This document shows, piece after piece, positions 51,364 to 60,000 of a DNA stretch of 64,000 nt. A program made the translations under genes and the position numbers. This DNA is from Neisseria sicca 4320. GTDB taxonomy: Bacteria > Pseudomonadota > Gammaproteobacteria > Burkholderiales > Neisseriaceae. Location of the stretch: positions 62,001 through 126,000 of the forward strand of contig NZ_AEPF01000058.1 of NCBI RefSeq assembly GCF_000193735.1, given 5' to 3'. Position 1 is the first letter of the stretch. Each line of letters begins with the position of its first letter. The notes beneath the pieces were generated by a model. The model was not told the DNA's origin. It made no database searches and saw only the letters and a list, made by a program, of their open reading frames with translations.

Positions 51364-53058
51364 ATGAAAATGGCGATTTCTGCCGGAAAAGAAATTAAAT
51401 CAGGTACGGCGCGCATCAGTCTGCTCGCAGCCAAAGGCGGCTGGAAAACGGGTAAAAACGCCGTGCAGGGTATCCGCTGGGACGGCGGTAAGCTGATTGT
51501 GCCTAAATCCGCGTTGCGGGTGGAGGCATTGGCTTGGGCGACCAAGTCTTATTCGACCTTGGGTGCCGCATGGCGTGCGCAGGAAAAAGACGTGACCGCC
51601 AAGAAAACCGTCGATATGTCCTTCAGCGACTGGAATGCGGAATTTTTGTCCGCCGACTCGTCCCACGCCAAGCCCCGAAGCGGGCGTCTGGCAGGCGGGC
51701 TGACATTTAATGTCTTGATTGACTTTGACCAAGGCAGCACCTGCGTCTTTAATTCATGGTCTTTTTCAGACGGGACGACCGAAATCGTCGAATACGGCGG
51801 AACGCTTTATAAAAACTGGGATGCAGCCAAAGGCAGCGGCGAAAATATCGGCACATTGTCCGCCGCCGGAGAAGTGTCTATCAGCGACCCTGCCATCAAA
51901 TTCCAAAGCCTCAAGGTAACGGGCGGGGTTGTCCGCTTGCCGCAGGTTAAGATTTTCTCCTATGCGGGGCGCACACCCGCCGCGCCGGTCAAGCCCGAAA
52001 GCTTTACCGTTTATACAGGCAGTGGCGAAGTTGCGGGACGCAGCAATGCTGACGGCAATATCGAGGGTAAAATAACAGGTAAAATCGACTACGAAACAGG
52101 GTTTTACGAAATTAGCCGAACCGAAGGATTTTATCCCGAAGAGCTGCGCTACAACGCCGTAACCCAAGACAATCTGCCCTTGGATTCGTCGATTATCGGT
52201 ATCGACGCCGTGCGCCTGCCTGCCGACGGCCGCGTCCCCGTGTTCCGCAAGGGCGACATGATTGTGATTTCCAACCGCCTCAAGCAGGATTTGGGCAGCG
52301 CGTTTACCGCCGCCCAGAAAATCGCGCTCAACCGACAAAACCTAGACCGCCTCTGCTTGGTCGACAGCAAGGGCAAACACGTCCTTGCCGAAAAATACAC
52401 GGCAGACCTCAAAGCGGGCAGCATTACCTTCGGCGAGCCGTTGGACTTGTCTCAATACACCCTGCCGCTGACCGCCGTGTGCGCGTGGGAAGAGGAAAAC
52501 CGCATTACGGGCGTCGATATTTCGGGTCGTCTGAAACTACAATTTGCCATTTCGCGCGCCTACCCCAAGGCAGGGACTTACGTTTCGTCCGCCCTAATCG
52601 GCGGCGATTTGCTGGTACGCGCGACCGAGCCTTTCTCACAACAGGCATGGGACAACGTTTGGGCGGATTCGCGGCGCGGCGATCCGATTCTGGCAAAGGC
52701 CAACGTCAAGGACTACCCGATCAAACTCGCCAGCAACGGCGCGATTACCGAGCGTTGGCTGATTAGATTCACCACCGCCAACCAGTTTGAGCTATACGGC
52801 GAGCAGCTGGGCTTGGTTGCCAAGAGCGATACCCTGACCGACCTCGCCCCCGCCAATCCTGCTACGGGTAAGCCGTACTTTACGATTAAATCGACAGCGT
52901 TCGGTGGCGGCTGGTCTGCTCAAAACTGCATCCGTTTCAATACCTACGGCACGCCGCTTCCCGTGTGGATTTTACGCAGCGTCCAGCCCTCGCCCGACAG
53001 GCAGGAAGGGCGCGACGGCTTTACCGCCTGTTTGCGCGGGAATACGGTGGCTGAGTAG
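51364..53058 (+). CDS. Tail tip protein, 564 residues
   Basis: Shares style and some segments with its upstream neighbour (IDYETGFYEISRTEGFYPEELRY) and probably works with it. No recognised enzymatic motif. GGAG precedes the ATG. A DUS near 52525 encodes GRLKL. Confidence 0.7.
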   Translation: MKMAISAGKEIKSGTARISLLAAKGGWKTGKNAVQGIRWDGGKLIVPKSALRVEALAWATKSYSTLGAAWRAQEKDVTAKKTVDMSFSDWNAEFLSADSSHAKPRSGRLAGGLTFNVLIDFDQGSTCVFNSWSFSDGTTEIVEYGGTLYKNWDAAKGSGENIGTLSAAGEVSISDPAIKFQSLKVTGGVVRLPQVKIFSYAGRTPAAPVKPESFTVYTGSGEVAGRSNADGNIEGKITGKIDYETGFYEISRTEGFYPEELRYNAVTQDNLPLDSSIIGIDAVRLPADGRVPVFRKGDMIVISNRLKQDLGSAFTAAQKIALNRQNLDRLCLVDSKGKHVLAEKYTADLKAGSITFGEPLDLSQYTLPLTAVCAWEEENRITGVDISGRLKLQFAISRAYPKAGTYVSSALIGGDLLVRATEPFSQQAWDNVWADSRRGDPILAKANVKDYPIKLASNGAITERWLIRFTTANQFELYGEQLGLVAKSDTLTDLAPANPATGKPYFTIKSTAFGGGWSAQNCIRFNTYGTPLPVWILRSVQPSPDRQEGRDGFTACLRGNTVAE

Positions 53059-53070
53059 AGGCGGATAAGC

Positions 53071-53115
53071 AAAAGGTCGTCTGAAACTTGGAATCATGGT
53101 TTCAGACGACCTTTT
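53071..53115 (+). terminator. Inverted-DUS terminator after the tail tip genes
   Basis: Inverted DUS pair followed by four T. Confidence 0.75.
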
Positions 53116-53187
53116 ATACCGCTTGTTTATTTTTAATGCCGTTTAATTTAAAATGCTGTTGATATTTTTTTAAACGGAGTAATAAGA

Positions 53188-53724
53188 ATGAAAAAAATTA
53201 TATTAATAGCTACGTTAACTGCGATTGTGGCAAGCGGCTTGGCGGGCTGCGGGAAAAGTAAAGAAGAAATCGAACTGGAGCGCGAAAAGATTGCATTACA
53301 GCGAGAAAAGTTACAACAACTTCGAGAATCGAAACAAGATAGACCGATTGCTGCACCGCAGCCCGAAAAAATGGAGGTACAGACAAAAAAAGACGTTCAG
53401 CCAGAACCTGCACGGGAGAATGTAACGGTCAATGTCAACCAGGCGGAGCAGCAGGTGGAAGTTAGACGGGTAAGTAAAGCTGTCATGATTTCAAACGCCA
53501 AAACATACTTTTCCGAGAGTGTGCTGCGAAGTGTCGAGGCGCGTTATAAGGACGGAGAAAGTATTTTGTGTGGAGAGGTACTTTGGGATAAAGCCAACTG
53601 GCGGCGGTTTGTACAAGTCAATTCATACAATGACAAAGACGGCAAAATAATGACGCAAACCTATTTCGACAAAGATTATTCGCACGAATTTTCAGACACC
53701 ATATGGCGAGAATATTGCCGCTGA
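53188..53724 (+). CDS. Prophage lipoprotein
   Basis: A 178-residue lipoprotein: signal MKKIILIATLTAIVASGLAGC with lipobox LAGC (Cys21), then a Glu/Lys coiled coil (EEIELEREKIALQREKLQQL), a Pro-rich linker and a C-terminal domain with two Cys (CGEVLWDKANWRRF, EYCR). It has its own AT-rich leader with ACGGAG and lies between two terminators, like a cargo gene. A surface role such as superinfection exclusion is possible but unproven. Confidence 0.8.
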   Translation: MKKIILIATLTAIVASGLAGCGKSKEEIELEREKIALQREKLQQLRESKQDRPIAAPQPEKMEVQTKKDVQPEPARENVTVNVNQAEQQVEVRRVSKAVMISNAKTYFSESVLRSVEARYKDGESILCGEVLWDKANWRRFVQVNSYNDKDGKIMTQTYFDKDYSHEFSDTIWREYCR

Positions 53725-53733
53725 TACAAGTAT

Positions 53734-53814
53734 CCGACTGCAACCATGCCAAGCCCCGAAAATCGGGGCTTTTGCTTTAATAAGGCTTTATTTTTAAAGC
53801 AAAGGTCGTCTGAA
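53734..53814 (+). repeat. Terminator-DUS cassette, copy 2
   Basis: Second copy of the cassette at 48997, with a perfect DUS ending directly at the start codon of the next gene. The hairpin AAGCCCCGA/TCGGGGCTT ends the lipoprotein transcript. Confidence 0.85.
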
Positions 53815-54720
53815 ATGTTTAATACAGAAAGAGTACCAGTAAAGGTTTATCGTTGGGATGACGCAGGTGCGCCGCAGGTTATGCCTGTCGATGGCGCAGT
53901 AAAAACCATTTTAAAAGCTTGTTTGGTAACCGGTTATGGCGAAAACGAAAATCGAAAAGAGCCGCTGGGCTGGGAAATGCTACACGAAAACGGAAATGAC
54001 GCATGTTTTCGCAGTATGTCTGAAAAATCTACCAAATGGGCTTTAGGAGTATACGGAGGTACTCAATATGGCGGCGCCGATGTGGTTGGTTTAAAAGACC
54101 CAATTTCTGCAAAAGCAGGGGCGGAAACTGTTAATAATAATACTAATAAATTCATGTATGCCCACTACAGAAGAGAAGATAATGAGCCATTAGAGTGGGT
54201 TGTAGTTGGGCATGCTAGGGCTTTTTGTTTGATTATAACTAATCCAAATTATGCCAATATTTGTGCCCATTTGTATTTTGGAGATTTCCCCAGTCTTGCA
54301 GTGGCTGATAATAATAATTGTGTTTTATCTTTTGTTACTAATCAAAAATATTTAGACAATGGGTCAAACAAAATTAGTTCCGTGGTTATGTCAGATTACA
54401 AAGGAGATGGCTTTGTCGAAGTCAATCATGCAGTCAAGAGCGTGGAGAATGTAAGACAGGTAGTCGATTATCCAAACCCAGTCACTAATGGCTTTACTGC
54501 TGATGATATTTATTTGTTTGAATTAAACCAAAACAAAAAAATAATGCTGCGAGGATTGCAGGCGGGATTGCTGAGCACCTTTGAGAGAATGCCAAATAAC
54601 GATGGTCTCAAATATAGGACTGTTTACCGAAATTTAGATAATACCGGAGACAGTTGGATGTATTTCCGTGGATTTAACGAGCGGGGTTTTTTGGTCAACC
54701 TTACAGCATGGGAAATCTAA
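53815..54720 (+). CDS. Phage structural protein, 301 residues
   Basis: MFNTERVPVKVYRWDDAGAP... has beta-rich segments and is more AT-rich than its neighbours in the middle (Asn-rich NNNTNKF, NNNNC), which suggests separate acquisition. The DUS directly before ATG supplies AGG nine bases upstream. Position suggests a tail-tip or adsorption protein. Its stop is immediately followed by the next ATG. Confidence 0.7.
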   Translation: MFNTERVPVKVYRWDDAGAPQVMPVDGAVKTILKACLVTGYGENENRKEPLGWEMLHENGNDACFRSMSEKSTKWALGVYGGTQYGGADVVGLKDPISAKAGAETVNNNTNKFMYAHYRREDNEPLEWVVVGHARAFCLIITNPNYANICAHLYFGDFPSLAVADNNNCVLSFVTNQKYLDNGSNKISSVVMSDYKGDGFVEVNHAVKSVENVRQVVDYPNPVTNGFTADDIYLFELNQNKKIMLRGLQAGLLSTFERMPNNDGLKYRTVYRNLDNTGDSWMYFRGFNERGFLVNLTAWEI

Positions 54721-55095
54721 ATGGCTGATTTGATTTTTAAAAGCCGCGCTGTAACTAAATTCGGCGTGCGTCGCTCAAAAATCGAAAACCATGCCGTCAA
54801 AAGCCGTGCCATCCGTTCTCCTCATGTTAAATACGGCGGGCGCGGTTATATCGCCGGAGAGGCGGAGGGGATTGTTACCGTTGGTGGGCAACCTGCCTCA
54901 AGGCGCATCTACCTGTTCGCCCGCTCTAATATGGAGTGCATTGCCGATACTTGGAGTAAAGACGACGGCAGCTACCGCTTCGATCGGCTGAAGGAGGGCG
55001 AGGAGTATCTGATGGTGGCGACGGATTATAAAAAGCAATACGAGCCGGTCTCCTATGATTTCATCAAGCCCTTTGTCGATACTGACGGCGGATAA
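54721..55095 (+). CDS. Carboxypeptidase-regulatory-like tail protein
   Basis: A 124-residue protein with a beta-sandwich repeat (GIVTVGGQPASRRIYLFARS, DGSYRFDRLKEGEEYLMVATD) like the transthyretin-related domains of phage tail proteins. Starts directly at the previous stop. Confidence 0.75.
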   Translation: MADLIFKSRAVTKFGVRRSKIENHAVKSRAIRSPHVKYGGRGYIAGEAEGIVTVGGQPASRRIYLFARSNMECIADTWSKDDGSYRFDRLKEGEEYLMVATDYKKQYEPVSYDFIKPFVDTDGG

Positions 55096-55106
55096 GGTCG
55101 TCTGAA

Positions 55107-56987
55107 ATGTCTGACGATAAATCCAAAACCTATACCGATTCCGCGCGGATTCCGCTGCCTTTCGGGGCGTTGATTGCGGAACGTAAGCCGTCAAACCGAT
55201 TGCCGATACCGTTTACCCGACTGCTGCGCCATATTGCGGCAGGCGGGGAGGTTGCGCCGATTGAGCCGCCAAAGCCCAAACCGCCCGAACCTTACGCGCC
55301 GCCTTCAGGCTATGCCGCTGTATCGGGTGAGTGGGGGTTTGTTTTACATGAGGCGGGGACGGGGTCGGCTTGTTTGGCCGGTGGTTTCGCGGGCGGTAGC
55401 GCGGCGGTCGGAATGTCGGGCGTGTCGGTTGAGGCTGTTGACGTTGCCCATTGTTTTCAGACGACCTTTGAGGGGATGACCGCGCTTGAAGGTCGTCTGA
55501 AATCGCTGTCTGAGCCGTCGTTTGCGGTTTCGGTGTGTGCGGCAGGGGTTCAAAGCGCGATGGATGGGCTGGACGGCTGCTCCGGCGCGAACACGACAGG
55601 CAGCCTGTTTCTGACGGGCTGCGGCGGCGATGCGCAGGCGGCTCAGGCGGGCGAGCTATTGGAAACCCACGCGGAAAGTACGTTTTCAGACGACGCTTTG
55701 TTGGTTGGCTGCCTGCAATCGGACATCCTTGAGGCAGCGGATTTGGCGCGTTGTTTCAGCCCTAAATCTTTGCCTGCGGTTACCGTCCCTTGCGAATACT
55801 ACGAGATTCCGGTCGAGCCGGAACCCGTCCCCGAAACCTACGTCTGCGGCATCCGTCCTCCGTCCAACCGCCTTGCTTTGCGGTTTTACCGTAAAAAAAT
55901 TGCGCACGACCCGCGCTATATCCCGCTGCCGTTCGCCTGTTTTGATACGGCAAAAACCCCTGTTTTAAACGGATACATTATGAAAAACACCGTCAAAGCC
56001 ACGGCGGACGGGCAGCCGATTGAGTTGTTTTCCGCCTCGTTTACCGCCGATACGGGCGGCTACTGCTGGCAAGGCAGTCTGACCGTATCGCCCGAGGATT
56101 TCGCGAAAATCAATCCCGACGCACGCTCAAAGGGTGAGGAAGCGCAAATCAAGGTGCAAATCAATGCGGACACTTTTGTGATTCTTGCCGAGGATTACAG
56201 CGACAACCGCCGCTTCGGGCAAAAAAGCTATACGGTAACGGGCAGGAGCGTTACCGCCCGCTTGGGCGCGGACTACGCCCCAAAAGGCAGCGGCACATAC
56301 CGCAACCCTATCTACGCCCAACAAATCGCCACGGAGGTGTTGAGACCGACGGGGGTGGGCTTGGACGGATGGACGATGGCGGATTGGCTGATTCCTGCCG
56401 ATGTGTACGCATTGACGGACAAAACGCCTATGGCAGTATTGCAAGAGCTGGCGCAAGCGGCGGGCGGGTTTATTGAGAGCGACCGCGCCAAGCCAACCCT
56501 GAGATTTAAGCCGAAGTGGAAATCGGCAGCTTGGGAGGTGGCGCAGGCTGCGGCAGACGTGACCGTGCCTGCCAGCGTAATTTTCGGCATCAGCGGGCAG
56601 CGCAGCGTGTCCGAGCGGGCGAACGGGATTTATGTTTGGCCGAGCCATAACAAGGGCAAGGGCGCGGACGTGTACCGCAACGGCAGCAACCGCGAGCCGC
56701 GAGCCTCCGCGCTGACCCACGCGCTTTATACCGACCAGCCTGTTTTGCTTGCGGCAGGTATTGCCGCCTTGAGCGCGACGGGCGTCCACAAGCGCGAGAC
56801 CGTGTCTTTGCCGGTATCGGATAAATACGCCATCCCTATGGCGAATTTGGGCGAGATTTGGCAAATCAGCGAGCCGTCGGGCAATTGGCAGGGCGTGGTC
56901 GTGGGCGTATCGGTTGAGGTCAAAATCGAAAACGACGCGCCTGTCGTTACTCAAAATGTCAGCATCGACCGCTATTTGGACGAGTGA
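55107..56987 (+). CDS. Tail hub/baseplate-like protein
   Basis: A 626-residue protein. The first third is a variable region with Pro-rich (IEPPKPKPPEPYAPP) and Gly/Cys-rich parts, including two in-frame DUS peptides (CFQTTF and EGRLKS). The rest (from about 280) resembles tail hub proteins of non-contractile phages (YTVTGRSVTARLGADYAPKG, LQELAQAAGGFIESDRAKP). The start codon abuts a perfect DUS that overlaps the previous stop. Confidence 0.75.
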   Translation: MSDDKSKTYTDSARIPLPFGALIAERKPSNRLPIPFTRLLRHIAAGGEVAPIEPPKPKPPEPYAPPSGYAAVSGEWGFVLHEAGTGSACLAGGFAGGSAAVGMSGVSVEAVDVAHCFQTTFEGMTALEGRLKSLSEPSFAVSVCAAGVQSAMDGLDGCSGANTTGSLFLTGCGGDAQAAQAGELLETHAESTFSDDALLVGCLQSDILEAADLARCFSPKSLPAVTVPCEYYEIPVEPEPVPETYVCGIRPPSNRLALRFYRKKIAHDPRYIPLPFACFDTAKTPVLNGYIMKNTVKATADGQPIELFSASFTADTGGYCWQGSLTVSPEDFAKINPDARSKGEEAQIKVQINADTFVILAEDYSDNRRFGQKSYTVTGRSVTARLGADYAPKGSGTYRNPIYAQQIATEVLRPTGVGLDGWTMADWLIPADVYALTDKTPMAVLQELAQAAGGFIESDRAKPTLRFKPKWKSAAWEVAQAAADVTVPASVIFGISGQRSVSERANGIYVWPSHNKGKGADVYRNGSNREPRASALTHALYTDQPVLLAAGIAALSATGVHKRETVSLPVSDKYAIPMANLGEIWQISEPSGNWQGVVVGVSVEVKIENDAPVVTQNVSIDRYLDE

Positions 56988-57011
56988 TTAAAGCTACTTT
57001 AAAAATGCTTT

Positions 57012-57048
57012 AAAGGTCGTCTGAAAGCCATGTTCAGACGACCTTTTA
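57012..57048 (+). terminator. Inverted-DUS hairpin after the tail hub
   Basis: Inverted DUS pair with short loop and four T. Confidence 0.75.
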
Positions 57049-57070
57049 TCTATTTGTTGAGGGTAACAAA

Positions 57071-57301
57071 ATGACCAATCTGTATCAAAACCTGACGGCA
57101 CTGCTCAATCGCGAACAGCGCGGCATCGCCAAAATAACAGGCGATTTGGGCGGCGGCTCATGGGCGGCGCAAACGCAAAGCGGCGGGAATATCGTTTTGA
57201 GCGGTCAGGCTGCTTTGAATCAACGTGTTTTCTACGATGTACGCACCAACCGCATCATTAGCCAAGCCCCCGATGCCGCCGTTTTGGAGTTGGGCGTGTA
57301 G
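57071..57301 (+). CDS. 76-residue phage protein
   Basis: MTNLYQNLTALLNREQRGIA... with alternating hydrophobic beta pattern. Unknown, probably a tail-end accessory protein. Preceded by GAGGG. Confidence 0.7.
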   Translation: MTNLYQNLTALLNREQRGIAKITGDLGGGSWAAQTQSGGNIVLSGQAALNQRVFYDVRTNRIISQAPDAAVLELGV

Positions 57302-57372
57302 TGTTGAGTGCAGGCTCGCCGCCTTGGTAGTGGGTGATGGGCTGAGATAATTTGTTTTATTTTGAGAGTGTT

Positions 57373-57711
57373 ATGAGTACGGATATTCTGCGTTTCAAAC
57401 AGGGCGAAACCGTCGAAATCAGCGTGATTTTCGATGTTTTGGACGACTTGGGTATTTCTGCTCTGACCGGCGTTACCGCTGCCGCCGAACTTCGGCGCAA
57501 ATATACTAAGGAGACGGTCGCCCGTTTTCAGACGACCCTTTACCCCGAAATCCGTTTGGTGCTGCTGCGTTTGGATGCTGATGTGTGCCGAAGTTTGGCG
57601 GAGGGGCATTACGTTTTCGATTTGCAATTCGTTCGCCGCTCTGACGGCTTGGTGCAATACAGCGGAGATATTCCGCTGGAGATTTTAAAGAGTACGAGCA
57701 ATGTTGGGTAA
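57373..57711 (+). CDS. 112-residue phage protein
   Basis: MSTDILRFKQGETVEISVIFD... is a beta-sandwich-like protein often found before tail fibres. An in-frame DUS encodes FQTTL. ATG at 57373 preferred over an upstream frame start. Overlaps the next start. Confidence 0.7.
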   Translation: MSTDILRFKQGETVEISVIFDVLDDLGISALTGVTAAAELRRKYTKETVARFQTTLYPEIRLVLLRLDADVCRSLAEGHYVFDLQFVRRSDGLVQYSGDIPLEILKSTSNVG

Positions 57712-57907
57712 GTTTAGAGTTTTTAAGGGAAATTTGGAAAATGCCGCGCATCGGTACGATGACGACTTGTATCGGACGTGGTTGATCCAGCCCGAGAATC
57801 AAGGCAAATCATTTAAGGATTTCACGCAATGGCTTGCCGACGTTAAAAGCGAGGATGCGGGCGAAGCCCCTGATTTCGTAGCAAGATTTATTTTGGCAAT
57901 TTCATAA
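57701..57907 (+). CDS. 68-residue phage protein
   Basis: MLGKFRVFKGNLENAAHRYD... short soluble protein overlapping the previous gene by 11 bases. Function unknown. Confidence 0.65.
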   Translation: MLGKFRVFKGNLENAAHRYDDDLYRTWLIQPENQGKSFKDFTQWLADVKSEDAGEAPDFVARFILAIS

Positions 57908-57923
57908 AAGGCAGGTAAAAAAA

Positions 57924-58430
57924 ATGACATTAAGACAACGTATAGACGCGCTGGTGGACGCTATTGGCACAAAATTCAAAGAGGTTATCGGTAAAATCGG
58001 CTCGACAGATATGCTGCAAACTACGGAGCGCGGGAGCGTGGTAGGTGCGGTAAACGAGTTGAAAATCCGTATTGACAACATCGGCAGCGGCAATAGCGGC
58101 GCGGCGATTGACGATACTGCACCTGCGGCTGATAAAGCTTATTCCAGTCAGAAGGTTGATTCGCTGATTGATGCGGCAAAAACGGCTGTCAAATCAGAGA
58201 TTTTAGACGGCGCGGACGCGGCATACGATACGCTGGCGGAAGTTGCAAAGTATATTGAGCAGGACAAAACCGGCGCGACCGCGCTTTCGGAAGCTGTTGC
58301 CAAACGCCTGCGTATCGATGAGGCACAAGTTTTGACACAGGCGCAAAAAACCGCAGTAGAAACCACGCTCAATCTTGGCGATACTGATACCGACTTCGTG
58401 GCTAAATTTAATCAGGCGTTGCAGTCATGA
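57924..58430 (+). CDS. Tail fibre-like protein
   Basis: A 168-residue helical protein with fibre-type repeats (GSVVGAVNELKIRIDNIG, AYDTLAEVAKYIEQDKTGATAL) as in the shaft regions of phage fibres. AAGGCAGG precedes the ATG. Stop overlaps the next start (ATGA). Confidence 0.78.
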   Translation: MTLRQRIDALVDAIGTKFKEVIGKIGSTDMLQTTERGSVVGAVNELKIRIDNIGSGNSGAAIDDTAPAADKAYSSQKVDSLIDAAKTAVKSEILDGADAAYDTLAEVAKYIEQDKTGATALSEAVAKRLRIDEAQVLTQAQKTAVETTLNLGDTDTDFVAKFNQALQS

Positions 58431-58792
58431 CCTTGGTCGAGCGTTTTAAGCTGTTTGTCGATGCCGTTGCCGCCCAGTTTAAAGCGCAAGAGGCGGAAAT
58501 CAATAGATTAAGATCTGCGCAGGGCGGCGGTAAAAAAGAGTATCGGGAGATGTATGTCCCGCGATCAGAAATTAAATTTTCAGAAGGAAATAACAACAAC
58601 AAGTGGATTACCATTCCATTTGATGTTCCTTTTTCCGAGCGTCCGATGGTCAATGTTGTGCTGGATATACAAGACGTCACGCCAAGAAACTCTTATGTGG
58701 GTAATATCACGGCGGAAGGTTTCGATATAGGCACAAACTATGCGCCGTCACTCAAGGGCGTGTGGTATCAGGCTTGGGTCGTTGATAAATAA
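58427..58792 (+). CDS. Tail fibre tip-like protein
   Basis: A 121-residue protein: an N-terminal helix similar to its neighbour (RFKLFVDAVAAQFKAQEAEI) and a beta domain (WITIPFDVPFSERPMVNVVLDIQD, GVWYQAWVV) like H-type lectin domains at fibre tips, so it probably contacts the receptor. Confidence 0.72.
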   Translation: MTLVERFKLFVDAVAAQFKAQEAEINRLRSAQGGGKKEYREMYVPRSEIKFSEGNNNNKWITIPFDVPFSERPMVNVVLDIQDVTPRNSYVGNITAEGFDIGTNYAPSLKGVWYQAWVVDK

Positions 58793-58926
58793 GCAGAAAA
58801 AAGGTCGTCTGAATACTGGCGACCTCAATAGGGAGATTGAAAAAATAAAGTGGGACGGCGACGTAGCAGTGCAGCAACACCGCTACGCCAGCCAAGCAGA
58901 GCGCACCTGCATTGACTTCTAAGGCC

Positions 58927-58950
58927 GCCTTAGTCTCGCGAGACCGAGGC
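58927..58950. promoter_or_regulatory. Palindromic hairpin upstream of com
   Basis: GCCT-TA-GTCTCGCGAGAC-CG-AGGC contains a perfect 12-base palindrome, 29 bases before com. Without a T-run it may be regulatory. Confidence 0.4.
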
Positions 58951-58978
58951 ATTCTATCTGATACAGGAGTGGATGCAA

Positions 58979-59092
58979 ATGCAAATTTATCGGGAGTTAC
59001 GCTGCAAATTCTGCGGCAAATTGCTGGCAAAAGGCAGCGGTTTCGTGCAAATAAAATGCACACGCTGCAAAAATATTAATTCTTTCAGTTGA
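58979..59092 (+). CDS. com: Com-like zinc-finger protein
   Basis: A 37-residue protein with two CxxC pairs (CKFCGKLLAKGSG and IKCTRCKNINSF), the hallmark of Mu Com, which activates translation of the downstream DNA modification gene. AGGAG lies nine bases before the ATG at 58979. It is shorter than Mu Com (62), so the tail may be lost. The next gene is a DNA methyltransferase, as expected. Confidence 0.78.
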   Translation: MQIYRELRCKFCGKLLAKGSGFVQIKCTRCKNINSFS

Positions 59093-59170
59093 TTATAAAA
59101 TCGAAGAATGCCGTTGAGCATCATATTAATCTGATTCAGAGCGTCGTCGAATGCCGATTTAGGAGTATAT

Positions 59171-59951
59171 ATGATGCAAAAACCGCAACAATCTTTACCC
59201 ATCATCCCTTGGATGGGCGGGAAGCGACGGCTGGCAAAACACTTGTTGCCTATGTTTCCTGAGCATTCCTGCTATGTCGAGCTGTTTTCAGGCGGCGCGG
59301 CATTGTTCTTTCTTCGGGAAACACCCGCCAAAGTGGAAGTTTTAAACGATATCAACGGACAACTCGTCAACCTATACCGCGTGGTACAGCACCATTTTGA
59401 CGAGTTTGTCAGACAATTCGAGTGGACGTTAACCAGCCGCGAGACCTTTGCCAACCTGCAAAACACCCCGCCTGACTGTTTGACCGACATTCAACGGGCT
59501 GCCCGGTTCTTCTACCTTCAACACAACGCCTTCGGCGGCAAGACCGTCCATCAACATTTTGGTACGGCTACCACGTCAAAAGCGTGGGATGCGTCGCAAA
59601 TCGAAGCTAAATTAAAGGCTGCTAAAGACCGTTTAAAAAGGTGTTTATATAGAGCATGAGTCGTGGGAGCGTTGTTTCAAACGATATGACCGCGAACACA
59701 CTTTCTTTTACGCTGATCCACCATATTGGCAGACAGCGGGCTATGATAGTGCTTTTGATTGGTCTCAATATGAGCTGCTGGCAAAGGTAATGTTGGAAAG
59801 CAAAGGCAAGGTCATGTTATCCATCAATGACCACCCAGATATACGGGCTTTGTTTAAAGACTTCCGTATTACTCAACTGGAGCTGGCTTATACCGTAGGC
59901 AGGGATAAGACACGCAAAACAAGCGGCGAATTGGTTATTTGCAACTGGTAA
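59171..59951 (+). pseudogene. DNA adenine methyltransferase (D12/Dam class), frameshifted
   Basis: The first frame (162 codons to 59659) has PWMGGKRRLAKHLLPMFP and YVELFSGGAALFF, the AdoMet-binding motif. The downstream part, with the catalytic DPPY (59715 to 59726) and the C-terminus ending at 59951, lies in another frame. Removing one A from the A5 run at 59635 to 59639 joins them into RLKGVYIEHESWERCF..., giving about 259 residues, normal for phage Dam proteins. AGGAG precedes the ATG. Either a pseudogene, a sequencing error or slippage-controlled expression. Confidence 0.85.
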
Positions 59952-59981
59952 AACAAAAGCGACGGGAGCGTCGCTTTTGTT
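59952..59981 (+). terminator. Terminator after the methyltransferase
   Basis: AACAAAAGCGAC/GTCGCTTTTGTT, a perfect 12-bp stem with a six-base loop. Confidence 0.85.
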
Positions 59982-60000
59982 ATCTTCTGCCATCCGATAT

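Noticed and set aside
58740..58922. 60-codon frame ending DGDVAVQQHRYASQAERTCIDF
   Set aside because: The end looks like a known type of short phage protein, but the frame lacks a start codon at a sensible place; possibly a remnant.
58987..59205. 72-codon minus frame opposite com
   Set aside because: Overlaps com and the methyltransferase start, no ribosome-binding site.
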